From contig CALXUL010000084.1 in the NCBI GenBank assembly GCA_944391635.1, positions 1 to 11,435 of the forward strand: a DNA stretch of 11,435 nucleotides. The letters are read 5' to 3'. The notes beneath the pieces were generated by a model that was not told the DNA's origin, made no database searches, and saw nothing but the letters and a program-made list of their open reading frames with translations. Numbering within the stretch: position 1 is the first letter of the stretch; every line of letters begins with the position of its first letter. The stretch is from an uncultured Clostridia bacterium (GTDB taxonomy: Bacteria > Bacillota > Clostridia > UBA1381). Position numbers and translations under genes: made by a program. Positions 5,446 to 11,435 of this stretch are shown here, one piece after another.

Positions 5446-6285
5446 ATGAATAAAACATCAAACGGTCCGATGAAGATTATTTTGAAAATTCTGCAAGGTG
5501 CGCTGATAGGCTTAGGGGCTGTACTTCCCGGTATCTCCGGAGGAGTGCTTTGTGTAATTTTTGGGATTTATAAGCCTGTAATGGAGGTATTGTCTAATCC
5601 TTTGAAAACTTTTAAAACGCATATACCACCACTTATACCGGTAATAATAGGTATGGGTATTGGTTTTTTAGGTATCGCCAAAATTCTCGCCTTTGTACTT
5701 AACACCTACCCCAATCAATCAGTATGTGTGTTTGTAGGGCTTATAGGCGGAATGCTCCCATCGCTTTTTCGCGAGGCAGGAGAAAAAGGCAGGACAAAAG
5801 GCTCATATATCTCATTATTTATAGCATTTTTTGTTATTTTAACAATTTTGGTTACACTGACTCTTGCATCTTATAATATTATTCCCAATTTTGGTTGGTA
5901 TCTGTTTTGCGGATTTTGTCTTGCTCTTAGTGTAATTGCACCCGGAATGAGTTTTTCCACACTTCTTATGCCTTTGGGACTGTATACCCCGTTTGTTGAC
6001 GGAATAGGAAATTTTGATTTTGGGGTTTTGATTCCTGCTGGTATTGGCGCGGTTATAACTGTTATACTTCTGGCAAAGCTCATCAATATGTTATTTGACA
6101 GGTTCTATTCTATTGCGTTCCATGCGATTGTAGGGATAGTAATTGCCGCAACAATAGTTATAATTCCTTTTTCAAGTTTTGCCGAATCCGCAAGTATGTG
6201 TGCCGCAAACTCCATATGCCTTATACTCGGAATTATAGCCGCTCTCTTACTTGACCGATTCAATCAAAAAGTTATGAAGGACTGA
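5446..6285 (+). CDS. popT: DUF368 family polyprenyl-phosphate transporter (PopT type)
   Basis: This is an integral membrane protein of 279 residues with about eight hydrophobic segments. DUF368 proteins were shown in recent work to recycle undecaprenyl phosphate across the cytoplasmic membrane for cell-wall and surface-polymer synthesis. The two inverted-repeat signature motifs are both present: GLGAVLPGISGG (22-33) and, in the second half, APGMSFSTLLMPLGLY (165-180). The pseudo-symmetric PG-x-S motifs mark the re-entrant hairpins thought to form the substrate site. Length is usual for the family. The gene starts a two-gene unit with the phosphoesterase, 4 bp downstream. The family call is strong from the motifs. 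The function is transferred from characterised homologues, and the symbol follows the S. aureus usage. Confidence 0.9.
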   Translation: MNKTSNGPMKIILKILQGALIGLGAVLPGISGGVLCVIFGIYKPVMEVLSNPLKTFKTHIPPLIPVIIGMGIGFLGIAKILAFVLNTYPNQSVCVFVGLIGGMLPSLFREAGEKGRTKGSYISLFIAFFVILTILVTLTLASYNIIPNFGWYLFCGFCLALSVIAPGMSFSTLLMPLGLYTPFVDGIGNFDFGVLIPAGIGAVITVILLAKLINMLFDRFYSIAFHAIVGIVIAATIVIIPFSSFAESASMCAANSICLILGIIAALLLDRFNQKVMKD

Positions 6286-6289
6286 TGTT

Positions 6290-6991
6290 ATGGCTCTTTA
6301 TACCATCTCAGATTTGCATTTGCCGCTTGGTGTAAATAAACCTATGGATATTTTTGGCAGAGCCTGGGAAAACTATGTCCAAAGGCTTTGTGACAATTGG
6401 CAGACACTCATAAAAGACAGCGATACTATCGTTTTAGGCGGGGATTTTTCCTGGGCAACATATTTAGAGCAGACAGAGGCTGATTTTAAATTTTTAAACT
6501 CCTTAAACGGAAATAAAATAATCTTAAAAGGCAACCATGACTATTGGTGGACAACAATTAACAAAATGAAAAATTTTATGCGTGTAAATAACTTTAATAA
6601 AATACAGTTTTTGCACAATAATTTTTATATGTATGGCAATACCGCAATTTGCGGTACAAGGGGCTGGAATCTTCCCCAAATAACACAATCCGATGAAGAT
6701 AAAAAGATATACGAAAGAGAGCTTTTGCGCCTTGAATTGAGCATAAACGCTGCAAAAGCGAAGAATCCTGATGAAATTATCGTATTTTTGCACTATCCCC
6801 CAATTTTGAAAGATTATCTTGCAACACCCTTTTGTGAGCTTATGAAAAAAGAGGGCATTAAGCGCTGCTATTATGGACATATCCACAAAAACGGTGCAAA
6901 AAATGCTGCCGAGGGTAAATATGACGGTATCTATTACCGTCTATGTTCTTGTGACCATTTGGGGTTTTTACCGATTGAAATTATACCTTAA
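6290..6991 (+). CDS. Calcineurin-like metallophosphoesterase
   Basis: This is a cytoplasmic 233-residue binuclear metal phosphoesterase with all signature blocks in order: D8-L-H10 (SDLHL), G51-D52 (GGDFSW), GNH83D (with N82), H168 (LHYPP) and GHIH (H197, H199). No signal peptide or membrane segment is visible. The WSW/YWW-rich context (GGDFSWATY, GNHDYWW) matches the predicted-phosphohydrolase group often called COG1768. The substrate is unknown. The gene begins four bases after the DUF368 stop, with AAGGA inside the end of that gene, so the two are cotranscribed and probably translationally linked. A link to lipid-carrier metabolism, such as dephosphorylation steps, is only suggested by this pairing. 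No clear terminator follows it. Confidence 0.88.
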   Translation: MALYTISDLHLPLGVNKPMDIFGRAWENYVQRLCDNWQTLIKDSDTIVLGGDFSWATYLEQTEADFKFLNSLNGNKIILKGNHDYWWTTINKMKNFMRVNNFNKIQFLHNNFYMYGNTAICGTRGWNLPQITQSDEDKKIYERELLRLELSINAAKAKNPDEIIVFLHYPPILKDYLATPFCELMKKEGIKRCYYGHIHKNGAKNAAEGKYDGIYYRLCSCDHLGFLPIEIIP

Positions 6992-7034
6992 TTATATATT
7001 TTAGTCAAAAATAATTTTATTTTATAAAAAACGG

Positions 7035-7062
7035 TTGTTTTTTTTGAAAAATATGATATAAT
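7035..7062 (+). promoter_or_regulatory. Promoter of tig and probably clpP-clpX
   Basis: A perfect TATAAT (7057-7062) preceded by TGA makes a strong extended -10. TTGTTT (7035-7040) at 16 bp is a poor -35, acceptable with an extended -10. The leader is about 58 nt and ends in AGGAGGAGAAGAGG ahead of the tig ATG. No CtsR- or HrcA-type repeat is visible near it. Confidence 0.6.
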
Positions 7063-7126
7063 TATTTGAATGTAAAATAGGCGTATATGCGCTGGTGTAC
7101 AAAACAATGTAGGAGGAGAAGAGGAA

Positions 7127-8413
7127 ATGGCAGTAAAGACAGAGCAGGTAGAAAAAAACCTGGTAAAGGTGGTTTTTGAAGTATCTGCAGAGGATTTTGA
7201 AGAAGCAATTAAAAAGGTATACGCAAAAAATGCGAAAAAATACAGTGTTCCTGGCTTCAGAAAAGGCAAGGTTCCCCGCGCTGTTATTGAAAAATACTAT
7301 ACAGAAGCAGTTTTCTATGACGATGCAATTAATATGGTATTGCCTAAGGCATATGAGGATGCTTTAAAAGAAGCTGAACTTGAGCCGGTAGCAAGACCTG
7401 AGATTGATGTTGATGAAATAAAGCATGCACAGTCGGTTGTATTTACCGCCCTTGTTACTACAAAACCTGAAGTTAAACTTGGTGAATATACAGGTATAGA
7501 AATAGAAAAAATTGAGAATAATGTAACAGACAGCGATGTAGATGCAGAACTTGAAGCTGCACGCAGAAAGAATGCACGTCTTATTCCTGTTGAGGATCGT
7601 GCGGCAGAATCAGGTGATATTGCAGTTATTGACTTTGAAGGATTTGTTGACGGCGTTGCATTTGAAGGCGGAAAAGGTACAGGTTATGAGCTTGAGTTAG
7701 GTTCGGGAAGCTTTATTCCGGGATTTGAGGATCAGTTAATAGGCGTACAGGCAGGCAGCGATGTTGAAGTTAATGTTACCTTCCCCGAAGAATATCATGC
7801 AGAAGATCTTGCAGGAAAGCCTGCTTTATTCAAGGTAAAGGTAAATGAGCTTAAGAAAAAGGAACTGCCTGATTTGGATGATGATTTCGCATCTGAAGTA
7901 AGCGAATTTGATACCTTAGACGAGTACAAAAAGAGTATTCGCGAAAGACTTGAGAAGAACGCAGAAAATAAAACTAAAACAGAAACCGAAAATGCTGTAA
8001 TAGACAAGGTTTGTGAAAATGCAGAAGTTGATATACCAAAGGCAATGGTAGATGCACAAATCGACAGAATGGTAGAAGATTTTGCACAGCGTCTGCAGTA
8101 TCAGGGTATGAACCTTGAAACTTATATTAAATATACCGGCTCAACACCCGAAGCATTCCGTGAAGGCTTCCGTCCGCAGGCAGAAAAGCAGACAAAGACA
8201 ATGCTTGTAATCGAAGCGGTTATGAATGCTGAGAATATCGAAGTGAGCGATGAGGAAATCGAAGATAAGATTTCCGAAATGGCAAAGATATACAACATGG
8301 AATTAGACAAGCTCAAAGAGCTTATCAGCGATGCTGAAAGAGAAAATATTGCAAAGGACATCAAAATGTCTAAAACAATAGACATGCTTGTAAACAAAGC
8401 TGTTGTAAAATAA
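7127..8413 (+). CDS. tig: Trigger factor, ribosome-associated chaperone and prolyl isomerase
   Basis: This chaperone binds ribosomal protein L23 at the exit tunnel and holds nascent chains. The 428-residue protein has the standard three parts. The N-terminal ribosome-binding domain contains the signature GFRKGKVP (43-50). An FKBP-type prolyl isomerase domain lies at about 160-245 (ESGDIAVIDFEGFVDG, then GSFIPGFEDQLIG). A long helical SurA-like C-terminal domain runs from about 250 onward. The length is normal and no key segment is missing. It starts 64 bp after the extended -10 promoter, behind a strong ribosome binding site, and lies 45 bp upstream of clpP with no terminator between them. 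The tig-clpP-clpX order is the usual one in Firmicutes and proteobacteria. Confidence 0.97.
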   Translation: MAVKTEQVEKNLVKVVFEVSAEDFEEAIKKVYAKNAKKYSVPGFRKGKVPRAVIEKYYTEAVFYDDAINMVLPKAYEDALKEAELEPVARPEIDVDEIKHAQSVVFTALVTTKPEVKLGEYTGIEIEKIENNVTDSDVDAELEAARRKNARLIPVEDRAAESGDIAVIDFEGFVDGVAFEGGKGTGYELELGSGSFIPGFEDQLIGVQAGSDVEVNVTFPEEYHAEDLAGKPALFKVKVNELKKKELPDLDDDFASEVSEFDTLDEYKKSIRERLEKNAENKTKTETENAVIDKVCENAEVDIPKAMVDAQIDRMVEDFAQRLQYQGMNLETYIKYTGSTPEAFREGFRPQAEKQTKTMLVIEAVMNAENIEVSDEEIEDKISEMAKIYNMELDKLKELISDAERENIAKDIKMSKTIDMLVNKAVVK

Positions 8414-8458
8414 AAGGCGGAAGGCTTCAGGAATATATTACGAAAGGATTGAAGCAAA

Positions 8459-9046
8459 ATGAGTTTAGTACCAATGGTTGTAGAACAGACAGGCAGGGGC
8501 GAAAGATCTTATGATATTTTTTCCCGTCTTTTAGAGGACAGAATAGTATTTTTGGGCGAGGAAGTAAATGATGCCTCAGCAAGCCTTGTTGTGGCACAGC
8601 TTCTATATCTTGAAGGCAGAGATCCCGACAAGGATATACAGCTTTATATAAACAGCCCCGGCGGGTCTATCACCTCAGGCATGGCGATCTATGATACAAT
8701 GCAGTACATAAAGTGCGATGTATCAACAATATGTGTAGGAATGGCTGCGTCTATGGGCGCATTTCTGCTGGCAGCCGGCGCAATAGGTAAACGTTTTGCC
8801 CTGCCGAACAGCGAAATTATGATTCATCAGCCTTTAGGCGGTATGCAGGGGCAGGCAACCGATATAGAAATTCACGCGCGCAGAATTATTAAGATGAAAG
8901 AACATCTAAATGAAATCCTTGCAGAACGCACCGGTCAGCCGCTTGACCAGGTTATTGCAGATACCGAGCGTGATAATTTCATGAGCGCTGCTGAAGCAAA
9001 AGCATATGGTTTGATTGACGAGGTTATAGTGCCGCGTAAAAAATAA
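8459..9046 (+). CDS. clpP: ATP-dependent Clp protease proteolytic subunit
   Basis: ClpP is a cytoplasmic serine peptidase that assembles as two stacked heptamers and degrades substrates unfolded by ClpX or ClpC. The 195-residue product has the full catalytic triad: S98 in GMAASMGAF, H123 in MIHQPLGG and D172 in TERDNFM. The N-terminal loop begins MSLVPMVVEQTGRGERSYDI, typical of Firmicutes ClpP. The oxyanion-region motif INSPGGS (64-70) is present. Length is usual. AAAGGA precedes the ATG, and clpX follows after 22 bp, so the two are one transcription unit. Regulation by heat-shock repressors cannot be inferred here because no repressor site is seen. Confidence 0.98.
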   Translation: MSLVPMVVEQTGRGERSYDIFSRLLEDRIVFLGEEVNDASASLVVAQLLYLEGRDPDKDIQLYINSPGGSITSGMAIYDTMQYIKCDVSTICVGMAASMGAFLLAAGAIGKRFALPNSEIMIHQPLGGMQGQATDIEIHARRIIKMKEHLNEILAERTGQPLDQVIADTERDNFMSAAEAKAYGLIDEVIVPRKK

Positions 9047-9068
9047 CGGCGCTTGAAAGGAAGTACAA

Positions 9069-10313
9069 ATGGCAAAGAGAAGTGAAGAAAAGGAACGGTT
9101 TTGTTCTTTTTGCGGGAAATCCGAACATGAAGTTGACCGGCTTATATCAGGACCTGGAGTATATATATGCAATAACTGTGTAGACCTTTGCAACGGCATC
9201 CTTGAGGGTGAATACGGCAGCACAAAAAATGAACAGGATATAGAATCGCTTCCCAAGCCGGCTGAAATTAAGCAGGTTCTTGATGAATATGTAATCGGTC
9301 AGGATGAAGCAAAAAAAATACTGTCAGTTGCGGTTTATAACCATTATAAGCGCATTGATCATGAGAACGCCGCCAATGATGTCGAGCTTCAGAAAAGTAA
9401 TATACTGTTAATCGGGCCTACCGGTTCAGGAAAAACTTTTTTAGTCCAGAATCTTGCGCGGATACTTAATGTACCGTTTGCGATTGCCGATGCAACCTCC
9501 CTTACCGAGGCAGGCTATGTCGGCGAGGATGTGGAAAATATTCTCCTAAAGCTTATTCAGGCAGCGGATTATGATATTGAAGCGGCAGAGCGTGGTATTA
9601 TATATATAGATGAGATTGACAAGATTGCCAGAAAATCCGAGAATGTATCTATAACACGTGATGTCAGCGGCGAAGGCGTACAGCAGACTCTTTTAAAGGT
9701 TCTTGAAGGCACAATGGCGTCTGTGCCGCCAAACGGTGGAAGAAAACATCCGCATCAGGATTTTATACAGATAGATACTACAAATATACTCTTTATCTGC
9801 GGCGGAGCATTTGACGGAATTGAAAAGATAATCGGCGACCGCGTTGGCAAGAAAGCACTTGGTTTTGGAGCTGAGGTAGAAAGCCGCAAGGATCTTGATA
9901 TTTCAGCGCTTTTAAAGCAGATTGTACCGCAGGATCTATTGAAATTTGGGCTTATACCGGAATTTATAGGCAGATTGCCTGTTGTCGCAAAACTTGACCA
10001 GCTTGATAAAAAAGCTCTTATCGAAATACTGACCAAGCCCAAAAACGCGCTTGTAAAGCAGTACCAAGTATTGCTCCAGCTTGACGGAGTAGAACTTGTG
10101 GTTGAGGATGAGGCGCTTGATGCAATTGCTGAACTTGCTCAAAAGCGCAACACCGGCGCACGCGGACTAAGGTCTATTATAGAAGAGGCAATAACTGATG
10201 TTATGTTCAATGTCCCGTCGGATAAGACAGTAAAAAAATGTATTATAACACGCGACTGTATCGAAAACGGCGCGGCACCAGTGCTGGTTCGCGAGGACAG
10301 CAAATACGCATAA
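9069..10313 (+). CDS. clpX: ClpX, AAA+ unfoldase of the ClpXP protease
   Basis: ClpX recognises tagged proteins, unfolds them with ATP and threads them into ClpP. The 414-residue protein carries every hallmark: an N-terminal zinc-binding domain with C12-x2-C15 and C34-x2-C37, Walker A GPTGSGKT (116-123), the pore-1 loop GYVG (149-152) and Walker B IIYIDEID (177-184). It also has a ClpP-docking LGF tripeptide (264-266), an arginine finger in PEFIGR (R302) and the sensor-2 motif GARGLR (363-368). AAAGGA sits just before the ATG. It is the last gene of the tig-clpP-clpX unit and is closed by a terminator that starts directly after the stop codon. The call is unambiguous. Confidence 0.98.
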   Translation: MAKRSEEKERFCSFCGKSEHEVDRLISGPGVYICNNCVDLCNGILEGEYGSTKNEQDIESLPKPAEIKQVLDEYVIGQDEAKKILSVAVYNHYKRIDHENAANDVELQKSNILLIGPTGSGKTFLVQNLARILNVPFAIADATSLTEAGYVGEDVENILLKLIQAADYDIEAAERGIIYIDEIDKIARKSENVSITRDVSGEGVQQTLLKVLEGTMASVPPNGGRKHPHQDFIQIDTTNILFICGGAFDGIEKIIGDRVGKKALGFGAEVESRKDLDISALLKQIVPQDLLKFGLIPEFIGRLPVVAKLDQLDKKALIEILTKPKNALVKQYQVLLQLDGVELVVEDEALDAIAELAQKRNTGARGLRSIIEEAITDVMFNVPSDKTVKKCIITRDCIENGAAPVLVREDSKYA

Positions 10314-10362
10314 AAAAATGGGCAAAGAAGTCCGCGTAAAGTGGATTTTTATGCCCTTTTTT
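10314..10362 (+). terminator. Intrinsic terminator after clpX
   Basis: GGGCA (10320-10324) pairs with TGCCC (10352-10356). The stem is flanked by an A-run before it and TTTTTT (10357-10362) after it, and the inner part extends through AAGTCC/GGATTT pairing. The structure starts at the clpX stop codon and separates clpX from lysA. Confidence 0.85.
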
Positions 10363-10385
10363 AAATAAAACAGGGGGTTTTTAAA

Positions 10386-11429
10386 ATGTTTGTATCAAAG
10401 AATTTATCGGTAAACGGTAAGAATCATTTGACAATAGGCGGATTGGACTGCGTTGAGCTTGCTGAAGAATATGGCACTCCGCTATATGTTCTTGACGAGG
10501 ATCTTGTACGCGAAAATTGCCGTATATATAAAAAGGCTATGGATAAATATTATGATGGCAAGGGGCTTATTTTATATGCTAATAAGGCGCTTTGTACACT
10601 GTTTACCTGCCGAGTTGCCTCAGAGGAAGGATTGGGACTTGACGTAGTTTCAGGCGGCGAGCTTTATACTGCAATTAAAGCAGGGTTTCCTATGGAAAAG
10701 GTTTGTTTCCACGGCAATAACAAAACACAGCAGGAATTGGAAATGGCAGTTGACAACGGAGTAGGACATATTATTGTAGATAATGTATATGAGCTTGAAC
10801 TGCTCGATACCATCGCCGCATCACGAAAAAAAGTACAGAATATTATGTTCCGTATTAAACCAGGCATAGACGCCCACACACATAGTTTTATAAGCACAGG
10901 TCAGATTGACTCTAAATTCGGCGTTGCTCTTGAAAACGGTGAGGCTTTTGATATAATCAAACGTGCACATGAAATGTCAAACGTTCGTGTAACCGGCATA
11001 CATTGCCATATCGGCTCGCAGATATTTGATATTGAGCCGTTTTTGAAAGCTGCTGAGGTTATGATGAACTTTATCGGTGATTTAAAGGACAAGCTTGGTT
11101 TGGAAATAAATGAGTTAAATCTTGGCGGTGGATATGGTATTATGTATACCGAAAAAGATGACCCTATTGAATATGATAAATATATTGAACACGTATCCGA
11201 GGTCGTAAAGTCAGTCTGTGAAAAGCGCGGCGTAAAACTGCCGTTTATTTATATGGAGCCGGGACGTTCAATTGTTGCGTCCGCCGGAATTACCCTCTAC
11301 AAAGTCGGAGGAATTAAGGATATAAAAAATGTACGCAAATATGAGTCGGTAGATGGCGGAATGAGAGATAATCCGAGATATATTATCTATGAATCAGAGT
11401 ATACAGACGTTATTGCGAACACTGCATGA
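10386..11429 (+). CDS. lysA: Diaminopimelate decarboxylase, prematurely closed frame (likely frameshift or sequence error)
   Basis: LysA is a PLP enzyme that decarboxylates meso-diaminopimelate to lysine, the last step of the DAP pathway, in the cytoplasm. The frame encodes the alanine-racemase-like barrel, with PLP lysine K67 in YANKALC, HCHIGSQ (206-212), the phosphate-binding GGG (247-249) and EPGRS (291-295). It continues into the C-terminal beta domain at VDGGMRDNPRY (322-332). It stops at residue 347, whereas the family runs to about 420 and includes the C-E-S-x-D active-site motif after this point. The last residues read IANTA then TGA. Reading the following bases one base on gives GAG CAA, as in the family's DE(P/Q) continuation, so two bases seem lost or one gained. 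The stop lies six bases from the window end. Identity is strong; whether the full gene is intact cannot be judged from this window. Confidence 0.82.
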   Translation: MFVSKNLSVNGKNHLTIGGLDCVELAEEYGTPLYVLDEDLVRENCRIYKKAMDKYYDGKGLILYANKALCTLFTCRVASEEGLGLDVVSGGELYTAIKAGFPMEKVCFHGNNKTQQELEMAVDNGVGHIIVDNVYELELLDTIAASRKKVQNIMFRIKPGIDAHTHSFISTGQIDSKFGVALENGEAFDIIKRAHEMSNVRVTGIHCHIGSQIFDIEPFLKAAEVMMNFIGDLKDKLGLEINELNLGGGYGIMYTEKDDPIEYDKYIEHVSEVVKSVCEKRGVKLPFIYMEPGRSIVASAGITLYKVGGIKDIKNVRKYESVDGGMRDNPRYIIYESEYTDVIANTA

Positions 11430-11435
11430 GCAACA

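Noticed and set aside
6992..7030. AT-rich self-complementary stretch after the phosphoesterase as a terminator
   Set aside because: Pairing is only short A/T matches with no GC core, so it is not convincing.
7071..7110. Search for CtsR or HrcA (CIRCE) operators ahead of tig-clpP-clpX
   Set aside because: No tandem heptad or long inverted repeat of those types is visible.
10314..10385. Possible lysine riboswitch before lysA
   Set aside because: The gap is 72 bp, far too short for an L-box, and the structure there is a simple terminator.
1..11435. CRISPR arrays, tRNA or rRNA genes, insertion sequences
   Set aside because: No spaced repeat array, cloverleaf-like sequence, rRNA-like block or transposase was seen on either strand.

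Overview
The window looks like a low-to-moderate GC Firmicutes chromosome, most likely a gut-type member of class Clostridia. The right two thirds is AT-rich and has strong AGGAGG-type ribosome binding sites, TATAAT-like promoters, and the classic tig-clpP-clpX gene order. The left 3.4 kb is visibly richer in GC and carries conjugation genes of the kind found in clostridial integrative and conjugative elements (ICEs).

Region 1 (1 to about 3,690) is one end of an apparent ICE, with every gene on the minus strand. Reading from the chromosome side, it has a two-winged-helix, Rep-like DNA-binding protein with a C-terminal four-cysteine cluster (3354-2299). A translationally coupled 211-residue HTH-type protein follows (2309-1674). 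Next is an intergenic control region with a promoter, operator-like palindrome, tandem repeats and a terminator-like hairpin, then a 118-residue secreted pilin-like protein (1491-1135). Last is a VirB6/TrbL-type channel protein that runs off the left edge (1099-1). No relaxase, coupling protein, VirB4 ATPase or integrase is visible; if the element is intact they lie beyond the left edge. The AT-rich segment 3355-3722 holds a candidate rep promoter, a perfect 13-bp inverted repeat and phased TTGGCGTAA repeats. The element end probably lies there, next to the 3' end of lysS.

Region 2 (3,691-5,291) is lysS (class II lysyl-tRNA synthetase) on the minus strand, with a candidate promoter and a weak 3' hairpin. 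A 247-bp divergent intergenic region separates it from Region 3 (5,386-6,991). That region is a two-gene plus-strand unit: a DUF368-family polyprenyl-phosphate transporter (PopT type) and a calcineurin-like metallophosphoesterase.

Region 3 is followed by Region 4 (7,035-10,362), a proteostasis cluster with an extended -10 promoter ahead of tig (trigger factor), then clpP and clpX, closed by an intrinsic terminator. Trigger factor folds nascent chains at the ribosome; ClpX unfolds tagged or damaged proteins and feeds them to ClpP. Region 5 (10,386 to the edge) is lysA (diaminopimelate decarboxylase). Its frame closes after 347 codons, before the C-terminal catalytic segment, right at the window edge. 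This suggests a frameshift or a sequence error.

Nothing here is a clearly new system. The most worthwhile leads are the element junction, the shared AAATTGGC repeats in two control regions, the attenuator-like leader of the pilin gene, and the broken lysA.
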